Positions 1 to 7,484 of a DNA stretch of 8,011 nt are shown one piece after another; position 1 is the first letter of the stretch; every line of letters starts with the position of its first letter. A model generated the notes under the pieces. The model did no database searches. It saw only the letters and a program-made list of their open reading frames with translations, and was not told the DNA's origin. This DNA is from an uncultured Ruminococcus sp. (lineage in GTDB: Bacteria > Bacillota > Clostridia > Oscillospirales > CAG-272): positions 1-8,011 of the forward strand of contig CADCPG010000074.1 in NCBI GenBank assembly GCA_902803255.1, given 5' to 3'. The position numbers were made by a program, and so were the translations under genes.

Positions 1-2871
1 GTCGGTGACGAGTTCCTTCGGCACGAAGGAAGTGGTCTTGTTCTTCGACGAATTGTCGACATGCTCGAGGTAGGTGTTCTTTTCCGCGGCGCGGGAGAAG
101 TCTGCGGGGACCTTGATCGGGCGGCTGAGCGTGTATACCTCGCCGGTCTCGGGATCGGTCTCCTCGTATTCCTCGTATTCGGTGACGGTGGCCTCGGAGA
201 TTATCCTGTCTGTCAGTTCCGAAACTATCGCGCTCGACGACTTGCCCGTGTACACAGAGTAGACGAACGGGGCGTAGAAGTTCTGGATGTTGTAGGCGTA
301 TTTGAGCCGGTTCTGCTCCTCTTCGGTCATAAGCGTGTAGTATCTGACCGCGAGCGGCAGATCCGGTACCGGATAGACTATCTCGTTTCCGTCGGCGTCG
401 AGACGGAGCTCGTCGGGTATGTTCTCGGTCGACTTGCGTATCGAGCCCGACGGCAGGACGGTGTAGAGATAATCCCCGATCTCGCCCTTCATGACGATGT
501 AGAGGTTGCCGTCGCCTCCTTCGGGATCCCATACCCACTTGCTCACGCCCTCCGCGTTCGTGACGAAGCTGCCCGAGGGCATGCCTTCGGAGGTGCGGTA
601 TTCGGTGTGCCAGTGCAGCACGGTGCCGTCGTAGAGAGTGATGGAACTGTATGATGTCGGTCCTGTTCCGCCAGATACGGGTCCGTCGGTCCCGACCACG
701 GCGGCGTAGGTGTTGTTGAAGTCGGCGATCGAGTCGGCCATGTTCCGGTAGAAGCTTGAGATCTTCATCGTCGGGACCATGGCGACGGTCGCGTAGCCGT
801 CCTTGTCGCGCGAGGCGCGGTAGCTGGTGTAGAGGCCGTCGAAGAAATCGGCGTAGGTTATCTTGCTGGCTTCGTTCGTGCCGGGCAGGCGCAGGAAGAC
901 GGCGGGTTTTCCGGCGAGCGTCTTGCCCGCGACGTTGAACGCGCGGATGTTGTACGACGGCATGTACAGCAGCTTCGAATCGAGCTCGAGGCGCTTCATG
1001 TTGATCTGGGTCACGACGTATCCGTCGGCGGTGTGGCTGTTCGTCTTTGTCGAATAGTCGCGTTCGGAGGCGGATGGGATGGCGTCGGGATCGAAGGCCG
1101 TGTAGAAGCTGTACATCAGCGTCTCGGAGGGATCGATCGTCGTTCCGAAGAGCGAGCGGTAGCGCCTCATCGTTTCGCTGTCGGGAGATGCGGTCTCCCA
1201 GCATCCGGTCTCGTCGTTGTATCCGGTCGCGATCCAGCCGCGCAGATATGTGTTGTAGCGCGAGTTGCTCTCGACCTGCATCACCGGTTTGCCGGTGTAG
1301 TAGATCGCGTGGGGCTCGGTCGTGCGCGGCGCGAAGTTGCTGCTGTTGTTCTCGTAGGAGAGCAGGTCGAGCGCCGGGTCGTCGCCCATGAGTATGGCGG
1401 TGACGTATTCCCTGATGTAGTCGAATTTCTTGTCGACCGCCTTGACCGTGTGGAAGCTGTCGTGCACGCTCAGAGCGGGGATGATCAGCATGACCATCGC
1501 CAGAGCGAACATGCCGATCCCGGCGAATCCGCCCATGGCGCATCTGGCGTCGACGACTCGTCTTTTGTATCCGAGATATGCCGCGACCTTGCGCTTTTCC
1601 TCGCGCGCGGCCGCTTTTTCGGCCTTTTTGCGCTCCTTTTCGGCTTTTTTCTCAGCCGGGGTGAGCTTCGGTTTTTTTGCCTTTCCGGCCTTTTCGGCTT
1701 TGTTTACTGACCTGTTCTTCTTCTTTTTGCCGGCAGAGAAGTAGTCGCTGAGCTCCTCGTCGACGGTCAGCGTGTTATCCTTCTTTCCGACCTTGCGCTT
1801 TTTCTTTCTCAGTTCGGCGCGCCGCAGCTTTTCCTCGGCCTTCAGCGCCTTCCGGTCCGCCTTCTCAAGGCGGGCTTTGCGCCTGGCTGCGAGCGATTCC
1901 GGAAGTTCGGGTTCTTCCCGGTCGGGGAATACGGATGTCCCGGTATCCTCGTCGGTGCCGCCCTTCGGCTGCGCCCGCACGTATGTTCTGTCGAACACGA
2001 ACATGACGAGCAGCGCGGCGAACGACGCGATGATCAGAACGACGCCCCAGTTGGAGCGGGAGATGTTGTAGGTGAATACGAGCCAGAGTATCCCGGCCGA
2101 CACGACACCCGGCACGATGAGCTGCCACACTCTGATACGCCTGATGAGACATACGGTGTAGAGCACGGAGATGAAGGCGGTAAAGAGCATGACGGCCGCG
2201 CGGACCAGCGATTCGACCGTCCCCGCCGTCATGTTGAAGGCGTATTCCTTCTCGTACATCGCGAGGTATCCGACCGCGGTCATGTGCTCCAGAGCGGCGT
2301 TGTACGCCGCGAGAGGCGCCTGCCATACCGCCCCCGCGGGATCGGGCAGCAGCCCCAGCAGTATGATCCCGGCGATCGCAACGATGCCTCCGGCCACGGC
2401 GGGCACCCTGTATTTGATGAGAGAGGCGGCTGCTGTTATCGCGGTGAAGAGCAGAGCGTACAGAAATATGCGTCCGGCTCCGAAATTCCCGGCCCCGGCC
2501 TCCCGCAGGCCGAAGGCGTCGCATACGAAGAATGTCACGGCGAACGAGGCGAAGACTATTATCAGCGCCCTGGCGATATAACCGGCGACGATCCGGCCGG
2601 TGCCGCTGACCGCCCTGTCGGGAGGACAGACGATCGGCCGTTTGTTCACGGGGACCGTCTTCATTCGCCTCTCGTATTCGCGGCGGAGTTTCTTCGTCTC
2701 TTTTCTGCGTCTTCTTTTTTCTTTTCGGGCTGCCATGGCCGCGGCGCGGTTCTCTTTGCGGGTCGAGTCGGCCGCAGGTTCGGGGGAATCCTCAACGGAG
2801 GCTCCGGCGGCTGCTGTATCCGCGGCGGTATCTTCGGCCGTCGCGGTCAGTTTTTCGTCATTTTCCGGCAT
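1..2871 (-). CDS. Large multi-pass membrane protein, transglutaminase-like (TgpA-type) partner of MoxR/DUF58; 3' end outside window
   Basis: The minus-strand frame is open from ATG at 2871 to base 1 (957 codons, no stop), so the C-terminus is missing. The start is well fixed: TAA lies in frame directly before the ATG, and AGGAGG lies 11 bases upstream inside the end of the DUF58 gene. Layout by residue: an acidic/Ala-rich N-terminus (1-37); a basic helix (38-75); six hydrophobic segments near 94-117, 134-151, 157-176, 220-242, 247-267 and 275-293; a very charged Lys/Ala/Glu loop (about 300-445); a seventh segment (447-468); then about 490 mostly polar, Tyr-rich residues. With the N-terminus inside, the loop is cytoplasmic and the long tail extracytoplasmic. 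Position after moxR and DUF58, and the TM-bundle plus outer domain design, match the transglutaminase-like proteins of such operons. The Cys-His-Asp core is not in view, so the name rests on context and architecture. Confidence 0.75.
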   Translation of the reverse strand, partial: MPENDEKLTATAEDTAADTAAAGASVEDSPEPAADSTRKENRAAAMAARKEKRRRRKETKKLRREYERRMKTVPVNKRPIVCPPDRAVSGTGRIVAGYIARALIIVFASFAVTFFVCDAFGLREAGAGNFGAGRIFLYALLFTAITAAASLIKYRVPAVAGGIVAIAGIILLGLLPDPAGAVWQAPLAAYNAALEHMTAVGYLAMYEKEYAFNMTAGTVESLVRAAVMLFTAFISVLYTVCLIRRIRVWQLIVPGVVSAGILWLVFTYNISRSNWGVVLIIASFAALLVMFVFDRTYVRAQPKGGTDEDTGTSVFPDREEPELPESLAARRKARLEKADRKALKAEEKLRRAELRKKKRKVGKKDNTLTVDEELSDYFSAGKKKKNRSVNKAEKAGKAKKPKLTPAEKKAEKERKKAEKAAAREEKRKVAAYLGYKRRVVDARCAMGGFAGIGMFALAMVMLIIPALSVHDSFHTVKAVDKKFDYIREYVTAILMGDDPALDLLSYENNSSNFAPRTTEPHAIYYTGKPVMQVESNSRYNTYLRGWIATGYNDETGCWETASPDSETMRRYRSLFGTTIDPSETLMYSFYTAFDPDAIPSASERDYSTKTNSHTADGYVVTQINMKRLELDSKLLYMPSYNIRAFNVAGKTLAGKPAVFLRLPGTNEASKITYADFFDGLYTSYRASRDKDGYATVAMVPTMKISSFYRNMADSIADFNNTYAAVVGTDGPVSGGTGPTSYSSITLYDGTVLHWHTEYRTSEGMPSGSFVTNAEGVSKWVWDPEGGDGNLYIVMKGEIGDYLYTVLPSGSIRKSTENIPDELRLDADGNEIVYPVPDLPLAVRYYTLMTEEEQNRLKYAYNIQNFYAPFVYSVYTGKSSSAIVSELTDRIISEATVTEYEEYEETDPETGEVYTLSRPIKVPADFSRAAEKNTYLEHVDNSSKNKTTSFVPKELVTD

Positions 2872-4372
2872 TTATACCGATGCCTCCTTTCTTATGGACG
2901 GCGGAGGTCTCCTCCGGCAGCGGCATGACGCCGTCGAGCGAGCCCTTGATGAGCTTGAGGCCGTGCTCCGCGAGCTGCGTGCGGCAGCTGTCGAGATAGT
3001 TTTCGCGCTCCGACGGATGTGCGAACCTCCCGGGAGCGGAATAGACTATCACTTCGTTCTCCTCGTACGACGAGCTGTCGGACGCGCAGGGCATCGTGCA
3101 CAGGCTCGTGACGGTGGGATCGTCGAGCGTGGGAAGGACAAATATGTACTTCGCGTCCTCCGAGTCGCCGACGAGCGCCGACAGCCCGGCGACCGTCTTT
3201 TCGGCGGGCGCGATGGGGGCGGTGGCGAACAGATTGAATATAACGTCGAAGTCGGCCGGCGAGCGCAGCTCGAACGAGAATGCGCCGATGACGGCACGCT
3301 CGTCGTACCATAAGAGCACGACGGTCCGCCCCGCGCGGAGCTCGCGCAGAACCGAGGCGACGGTCAGCTCGACGACGCCGTCGGCGCAGAACTCGTTCAT
3401 GTCCTCGTACGCGGCGGCCGATTCCAGTTCGTTTATGTCGGGCAGATAGTTCGGGTCGGGTTCGGCGTACGGGTCGGTGAAGGGCTTGTCGGGCACTTCG
3501 GCCGGGAAGCGCATCGACAGATCCGAAAAGATATACGTCGTGTCGGTGGTGCCGGTGTTGTAGTCCTTTACTATCAGGTCCTCGGTCTTCGACGACAGCT
3601 TCCAGTGAATGCTCTTGAGCGGGTCGCCGAGGCGGTAGTCGCGGATGTCGGAGACCTCGATCTTCTCATAGCTGTTCGACGCCTTCTTAGTCTTCGACGC
3701 CGAGTCGGACACGCTCTGCGCCCCGTCTTCGTCGATCACGAGCTTGCGCGGGAGGACGTAGACGGTCGTGTAGCTGAATATCTCCGACTTTACGCGTATG
3801 ATCTTAAAGAAGTCGTATATGTAAAGGCAGCTGACCCCTATCTCGTAGGTCCCGCGGAACCTGAAGCTTATCTCGTTCGTGATCTCGTAGTCCGACAGCG
3901 GGGCCATCGAGACCTTGACGCAGCGCTCCGCGGTCCTGACGCTGTTGGTCTGGGGGAGCTTGATGTAGGCGTCGATGAAGGGGCAGGGAAAGACCGACTC
4001 GTTGATGAGCCTGAAATCGTATTCGGCCGGCCTGTTCTTCTCGGTCGTCGCCGTGTCTGAGATCATGTAGAGCTTGACCGACGCCCTGCATATCAGCGCG
4101 TAGATCAGCGACGCGAGAGGGAAGAAGGTAACGAAACCGAAAAATATGTTAGACGCCGGCGAGCGCAGCAGCTGGGTGAACAGCAGCGCGCCGAGCCACA
4201 GCGCTCCCCATATCGCGAAGCGGGGCGTCAACGATATCTTCCTCCATCTGTCGGCGGCCGGGACGTTCGAAGCGGCCTTCTTGCCGCGCGACCGCCCTGC
4301 TGCGGCGCGCGTCGCTGAGCGGATCTTTTTTCCGCCGCCGGTCCCGCCGTTTTTTACTTTTGTCTTCGGCAT
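2858..4372 (-). CDS. DUF58 domain membrane protein
   Basis: A 504-residue protein of the DUF58 family, which pairs with MoxR ATPases. The N-terminus (1-45) is unusually basic and Gly/Ala/Lys-rich. Two hydrophobic segments (about 52-70 and 75-95) form a membrane hairpin, followed by a beta-rich region (100-210). The family signature is at 241-270: DIRDYRLGDPLKSIHWKLS followed by a TEDLIVKDY stretch. The C-terminal third (330-490) is a less conserved alpha/beta region. The length is at the long end for the family, partly because of the basic N-terminal extension. ATG at 4372 is preceded in frame by TGA six bases upstream, which fixes the start, but no good Shine-Dalgarno lies at normal distance; a GGTGAGG lies further up. 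It starts 33 bases after the moxR stop, and its last 14 bases overlap the next gene, suggesting translational coupling. The role is inferred: a membrane partner of MoxR in envelope assembly or stress. Confidence 0.94.
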   Translation of the reverse strand: MPKTKVKNGGTGGGKKIRSATRAAAGRSRGKKAASNVPAADRWRKISLTPRFAIWGALWLGALLFTQLLRSPASNIFFGFVTFFPLASLIYALICRASVKLYMISDTATTEKNRPAEYDFRLINESVFPCPFIDAYIKLPQTNSVRTAERCVKVSMAPLSDYEITNEISFRFRGTYEIGVSCLYIYDFFKIIRVKSEIFSYTTVYVLPRKLVIDEDGAQSVSDSASKTKKASNSYEKIEVSDIRDYRLGDPLKSIHWKLSSKTEDLIVKDYNTGTTDTTYIFSDLSMRFPAEVPDKPFTDPYAEPDPNYLPDINELESAAAYEDMNEFCADGVVELTVASVLRELRAGRTVVLLWYDERAVIGAFSFELRSPADFDVIFNLFATAPIAPAEKTVAGLSALVGDSEDAKYIFVLPTLDDPTVTSLCTMPCASDSSSYEENEVIVYSAPGRFAHPSERENYLDSCRTQLAEHGLKLIKGSLDGVMPLPEETSAVHKKGGIGINAGK

Positions 4373-4405
4373 TTGTCAGTTCCGGTATCCGGTATCCTCA
4401 CCCGT
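4373..4405 (-). promoter_or_regulatory. moxR-DUF58 spacer with 7-base tandem repeat and displaced Shine-Dalgarno
   Basis: In transcript sense this 33-base spacer reads GGTGAGG, then two copies of GGATACC followed by GGA, then nine bases to the DUF58 ATG. There is no purine-rich site at normal distance; GGTGAGG is more than 20 bases away. The repeat contains CCGGATACCGG, which can fold as a four-base-pair triloop hairpin and would shorten the distance. This may tune DUF58 translation, or DUF58 may depend on ribosomes finishing moxR. The repeat is seen; the role is inferred. Confidence 0.3.
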
Positions 4406-5401
4406 TCACTGCCTGCGGCCCTTGTAGGGGACGTCGGTGGACCGCAGTATCTCGCCGAGGACCTCGTCGGCGGTCGTTCCTTTCAGCCTCGCGTCCTGTT
4501 TGAGCATGAGACGGTGTCCGATCGCCGGACGGAAGATGGCGGCGATGTCGTCTGGAAGGACGTACGAACGGCCTCTGATGAAAGCGTATGCCTGGGACAG
4601 CTTCATGAGGGCGACCGAGGCGCGCGGAGAGGCGCCGAGGGCGAGCGAGCCGTGCTTGCGCGTCGCTCCGACGAGAGAGACGATGTATCTGTAGAGTTCG
4701 CCGTCGATCCTGATGTCGGAGACTCCCTCCTTGATGCGGCGGATGTCGTCGGCCGAGATGACGTTCTCGACGGCGTCGAGCGGGTTGACACCCCGTCTTG
4801 CCATGACTATGTTGAGCTCCTCCTCGGGAGAGGGGTAGCCCATCCTGATCTTGAGGGCGAAACGGTCGAGCTGGGCCTCGGGAAGCGGATATGTGCCGAC
4901 ATAGCCGGTCGGGTTCTGGGTGGCGATGACCATGAAGGGGTCGGGGACGGGGTAGGTTACGCCGTCTACCGTCACCTTGTTCTCCTCCATCGCCTCGAGC
5001 AGCGCCGACTGCGTCTTGGGCGACGCGCGGTTGATCTCGTCTGCCAGCATGAGGTTGCACATGACGAGGCCCTGACGGAACTCGAACTCCTCCTTCTGGC
5101 GGTTGTAGATATTGTATCCGGTGATGTCGGAGGCCATGACGTCAGGAGTGAACTGGGCTCTTCTGAACTCAAGTCCGGTGACCTTCGCGACGGTGGCCGC
5201 GAGAGTGGTCTTTCCGGTGCCGGGGACATCCTCGATGAGCACGTGCGAACCCGCGAACATGGCGGTGAGAAGGAGGATTATCTCGGGGCGCTTGCCCACG
5301 ATGACCTTCTCGATCTCGCCGATGACTTTCGACACCTTGTCGCGGTAGGCGTCAAGACCGTTTCCGGCTTCGTTTTCGTTGATGACGGTTTCGTTTTCCA
5401 T
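4406..5401 (-). CDS. MoxR family AAA+ ATPase
   Basis: A 331-residue MoxR-type AAA+ ATPase of the usual length. Visible motifs: Walker A PGTGKT at 60-65, Walker B LMLADEIN at 117-124 with the catalytic Asp-Glu at 121-122, sensor 1 ATQNPT at 160-165, the arginine-finger region EAQLDRF at 175-181, and sensor 2 GASPRA at 256-261. All key residues are present, so it should bind and hydrolyse ATP as an oligomeric ring in the cytoplasm. MoxR proteins act as chaperone-like remodelers of partners encoded beside them, here DUF58 and the large membrane protein. ATG at 5401 has AAAGGA 11 bases upstream. It is first in its operon, with a strong promoter about 35-60 bases upstream. The family call is certain; the exact client is not known from sequence. 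Confidence 0.97.
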   Translation of the reverse strand: MENETVINENEAGNGLDAYRDKVSKVIGEIEKVIVGKRPEIILLLTAMFAGSHVLIEDVPGTGKTTLAATVAKVTGLEFRRAQFTPDVMASDITGYNIYNRQKEEFEFRQGLVMCNLMLADEINRASPKTQSALLEAMEENKVTVDGVTYPVPDPFMVIATQNPTGYVGTYPLPEAQLDRFALKIRMGYPSPEEELNIVMARRGVNPLDAVENVISADDIRRIKEGVSDIRIDGELYRYIVSLVGATRKHGSLALGASPRASVALMKLSQAYAFIRGRSYVLPDDIAAIFRPAIGHRLMLKQDARLKGTTADEVLGEILRSTDVPYKGRRQ

Positions 5402-5427
5402 AGCTTGAATATTCCTTTCGGGTAGTA

Positions 5428-5463
5428 TGAAAATATTATATTACATTGGCGCTTTCATTTCAA
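5428..5463 (-). promoter_or_regulatory. Sigma-A type promoter for the moxR-DUF58-transglutaminase-like operon
   Basis: On the minus strand, TTGAAA (5463-5458) is followed by a 17-base spacer and a perfect TATAAT (5440-5435). The predicted transcription start is near 5428, giving a leader of about 27 bases before the moxR ATG at 5401, with AAAGGA in it. The element sits in a short AT-rich island within GC-rich surroundings. It is one hexamer mismatch from full consensus, so fairly strong constitutive transcription is expected. Confidence 0.78.
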
Positions 5464-5534
5464 GTGTAAATTGTGTGATTTTCTCATGAACAGAAGATCG
5501 GCGGCGTTCCGTTGCCCGAAAAACGCCCCGGCTA

Positions 5535-5570
5535 TTGATTGTTTGAGGAAAATATGGTAGAATATAAAAG
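5535..5570 (+). promoter_or_regulatory. Sigma-A type extended -10 promoter for the HD hydrolase operon
   Basis: TTGATT (5535-5540), a 17-base spacer, then TAGAAT (5558-5563) preceded by TGG, an extended -10 motif. The start would be near 5570, giving a leader of about 41 bases before the ATG at 5611. It is divergent from the moxR promoter, with about 71 bases between the two -35 boxes. In that gap an inverted repeat GGCGTT/AACGCC (5503-5508 and 5522-5527) is the only candidate shared operator seen, and it is weak. Confidence 0.7.
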
Positions 5571-5584
5571 GGTCCCGGCGGACC
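5571..5584 (+). promoter_or_regulatory. Hairpin at 5' end of the HD hydrolase transcript
   Basis: GGTCC, a CGGC tetraloop and GGACC form a perfect five-base-pair hairpin exactly where transcription should begin. GGGTC (5570-5574) could instead pair with GACCC (5606-5610) directly before the start codon, which would enclose the AAGGGG ribosome binding site. Either fold could affect mRNA stability or translation. The complementarity is seen; function is inferred. Confidence 0.35.
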
Positions 5585-5610
5585 GACGAAGAATGAAAGG
5601 GGTATGACCC

Positions 5611-6228
5611 ATGACCGACAGAGAACTTCAGGCTCAGAAGGAAAAGTTCACGAGCATCTACAGAAGCAAGATCCACAGGGAGGGCGCTGACAAGCTTCTC
5701 GAGTGGCTGTGCTCCGAACAGAGCGACTTTTTCCTCGCGCCGGCATCGACCAGATACCACGGAGCCGAGAACGGCGGGCTCTGCCGCCACAGCCTCAACG
5801 TGTACGAGTGTCTTGTCGACATACTCGCCCGCAAGAGGGTGAAGGAGGTCTACAATATAAGCTATTCCGAGGAGAGCGTCGCCGTCGCGGCTCTGCTCCA
5901 CGACATCTGCAAGGTGAATTTCTACACATACGACACCCGCAACGTCAAAAAGAACGGCGTCTGGGAGTCGGTGCCGTATTATGCTATCGACGACAGACTG
6001 CCGTACGGACACGGCGAGAAGTCGGTCTACATCGTGTCGGGATTCATGAAGCTCACCCGCGACGAGGCCTTCGCCATCAGATATCACATGGGCTTCTCGG
6101 GCCCCGAGGACAACAACACCATCGGAAAGGCCCTGGAGATGTTCCCGCTCGCCTTCGCGCTGTGCGTGGCCGATATGGAGGCCGCGTATTTCCTCGAGGG
6201 CATGCCCGACGCCGGCAGGGGCGTCTGA
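5611..6228 (+). CDS. HD-domain phosphohydrolase-like protein
   Basis: A 205-residue soluble protein with the metal-binding pattern of the HD superfamily: His60 in the CRHSLNV motif, the His97-Asp98 doublet in LLHDICK, His134 in YGHGEKS, His159 in RYHMG and Asp188 in CVADME. These are the expected ligands for a metal-dependent phosphohydrolase or phosphodiesterase acting on nucleotides or nucleic acid. An APASTRYHGAENGGL stretch before the first His is typical of a small stand-alone family of HD proteins widespread in Firmicutes, whose substrate is unknown to me. No membrane segments or extra domain are seen. ATG at 5611 has AAAGGGG eight bases upstream; another ATG at 5604 is out of frame. 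It is the first gene of a two-gene operon, 15 bases before the next start. Confidence 0.93.
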   Translation: MTDRELQAQKEKFTSIYRSKIHREGADKLLEWLCSEQSDFFLAPASTRYHGAENGGLCRHSLNVYECLVDILARKRVKEVYNISYSEESVAVAALLHDICKVNFYTYDTRNVKKNGVWESVPYYAIDDRLPYGHGEKSVYIVSGFMKLTRDEAFAIRYHMGFSGPEDNNTIGKALEMFPLAFALCVADMEAAYFLEGMPDAGRGV

Positions 6229-6243
6229 TCCGGGGGTGTTCGC

Positions 6244-6951
6244 TTGAGCGGAGGATTCAAAAAAACAGCCGGCTGCGCTGCGGTATATCTGAGCGCGGCC
6301 GCGCCGGTGCTTTCGACCGCGGCGTCGCTCGTGTTCTGCGGGCTCGACGTCTGGACACTCTCTAACGGCGACGGGAGCCGCCGCGCGGCGCAGTCGGTGT
6401 ACGGCATCCTGTCTTCCTCGGCGAAGTCGTCGGCGGCAACGCTGTCGAACGCCGGCGCGGAGCCGGTCGACATTGCGCTGGCAAAGTGGCTGAGGCCGCT
6501 CCCGGCGGTCGTGTGGACCGTTTTCGGGATCCTGATATTCCTGTCGCTCTGGCAGGCCGTCTTCACCGCCGCGGCATATGCGAAGGCCCCGGGCAGCCGG
6601 GAGTCGAACCGTATAAAGGTATGGTTCGGGCTGTTATTCAGAGGGAGATTCCTCCATCCGGCGCTGCCGTTTCTGGCGGTCATACCGCAGCTCGTCCCCT
6701 ATTACGTCATCGACAGATTCGGGGAGTTCTACCGGGTGAGCGGAATGGACGGCGGGAAACCGACGTACTACGAGTATTCGGTGTCGGCGTCATTCAATAC
6801 CGCCGTCGCTTCGCTCGTCATAGCGCTTTTGTCGCTGCTCCTCTTCATCGCCGCCATGCGCCCCGCGCGACGCTCGCGGCTCGATATGTACACGAAGTAT
6901 GAGCCGGCGGCCGAAACCCGGACTGCCCCCCCGCGCACCCGCCGGCCCTGA
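6244..6951 (+). CDS. Unrecognised four-helix membrane protein, TTG start
   Basis: A 235-residue protein that I do not recognise. Four hydrophobic segments are visible at about 9-33, 86-113, 138-156 and 184-205. Lys6-Lys7, a basic stretch at 114-137 and a basic Arg/Pro-rich tail (206-235) place both termini and the central loop in the cytoplasm, with outer loops at 34-85 (small polar residues) and 157-183 (Gly/Tyr-rich). No catalytic motif or signal-peptide cleavage site is evident. The only sensible start is TTG at 6244, with GGGGG ending seven bases upstream and the HD stop 15 bases before; no ATG or GTG in frame lies closer. Codon use matches the neighbours. Co-transcription with the HD hydrolase is likely; a functional link is only a guess. 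Confidence 0.82.
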   Translation: MSGGFKKTAGCAAVYLSAAAPVLSTAASLVFCGLDVWTLSNGDGSRRAAQSVYGILSSSAKSSAATLSNAGAEPVDIALAKWLRPLPAVVWTVFGILIFLSLWQAVFTAAAYAKAPGSRESNRIKVWFGLLFRGRFLHPALPFLAVIPQLVPYYVIDRFGEFYRVSGMDGGKPTYYEYSVSASFNTAVASLVIALLSLLLFIAAMRPARRSRLDMYTKYEPAAETRTAPPRTRRP

Positions 6952-6965
6952 TCCTGGCGATGCGC

Positions 6966-6993
6966 GGAGGCCGGCTCTCCTTCCGGCCGGTCC
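6966..6993 (+). terminator. GC-rich hairpin after the membrane protein gene
   Basis: GGCCGG (6969-6974) and CCGGCC (6983-6988) form a six-base-pair stem with an eight-base loop, extendable by GGA/TCC across a two-base bulge. It begins about 15 bases after the stop codon but lacks a clear T-run, so it may be a weak terminator or a 3'-end stabiliser. AGGCCGG (6968-6974) could alternatively pair with CCGGCCT (7014-7020). Confidence 0.35.
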
Positions 6994-7070
6994 TCTCATT
7001 ATTCCGACAAGAACCGGCCTTTACGCTTGTTTCCATAAGGGTGTTATTAGTGTTTTTCGCGTTTTCGGTT

Positions 7071-7106
7071 AGGACGGACAGTAAAATGCCCGTCCTTTTC
7101 CGTTTT
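7071..7106 (+). terminator. Intrinsic terminator of the HD/membrane protein operon
   Basis: AGGACGG (7071-7077) pairs with CCGTCCT (7090-7096) across a 12-base loop, followed at once by TTTTCCGTTTT. The T-run occurs only on the plus strand, so it ends rightward transcription, about 120 bases after the last stop codon. It also marks the boundary between the GC-rich block and the AT-rich decayed region. Confidence 0.6.
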
Positions 7107-7122
7107 GTCAGGCAACCGTTGT

Positions 7123-7446
7123 TTACGCGTTTTTTGCTCTGTATCCGATCACATCCGCCTGATCCACCGAAAAAATGTTTCCGATGAATCTGAAACAGAT
7201 GTCGATCCGCTGAGTAGACGTTTTGCAGTGCGGTACCTCGCGTTCGTGGATCACGATCTATGAGATAAACGTCCGGAGTATAGTGGGCGTCAGCTCACGT
7301 ATCTCTTTTATGCAAAGGAAGCATCCGGTGGGAATACACATACAATCAACCTTCATCCGATAATCAACGTGTCTACCTGGGCAGAAAGCACAGTGACGTA
7401 GAATACTATAGGGAGTAGATACGTCGGTGGATTTCGGCACGACCAT
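7123..7446 (-). pseudogene. Decayed C-terminus of a large serine recombinase (DUF4368-type tail)
   Basis: On the minus strand from about 7320 the frame reads KEIRELTPTILRTFIS, then TAG (7260-7258), then continues in the same frame with IVIHEREV, CKTSTQRIDI and FRFIGNI to TAA at 7125-7123 (44 codons after the TAG). The series ELTP-ILR-F, I-IHER, QRIDI, FRFIG is what I know from the C-terminal DUF4368 region of transposon-type large serine recombinases in Clostridia, where IHER and IDIYFRFIG-like strings recur in this order and spacing. The open frame extends back to an ATG at 7446 with no ribosome binding site, and residues 1-42 of it do not look like the family. The catalytic serine domain and zinc-ribbon region are absent, so this is a truncated, nonsense-mutated remnant of a mobile element integrase. 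The family assignment is from memory of motifs, not a search. Confidence 0.75.
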
Positions 7447-7484
7447 GTATAACGGTCAATGGTCTGCTTTTGAAATGACTAATC

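Noticed and set aside
1033..1744. Long plus-strand open frames opposite the large membrane protein.
   Set aside because: They are mirror frames of GC-rich coding sequence, low in complexity (Arg/Ser or Phe/Ala runs), without ribosome sites or domains.
4373..5425. A 350-codon plus-strand frame opposite moxR.
   Set aside because: The minus strand encodes a full MoxR with all AAA+ motifs; the plus frame is an antisense shadow rich in Gly/Val/Asp/Leu.
5503..5527. Inverted repeat GGCGTT/AACGCC between the divergent promoters as an operator or terminator.
   Set aside because: The stem is only six pairs with a 13-base loop, has no T-run and does not overlap either promoter core.
5455..6087. A 210-codon minus-strand frame across the divergent promoters and the HD gene.
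   Set aside because: It is antisense to a clear HD-domain gene and runs through both promoters.
7258..7446. A complete 62-residue Cys-containing minus-strand protein.
   Set aside because: Its last 20 residues continue past the stop codon as a recombinase tail, and its ATG lacks a ribosome site, so it is part of a pseudogene.
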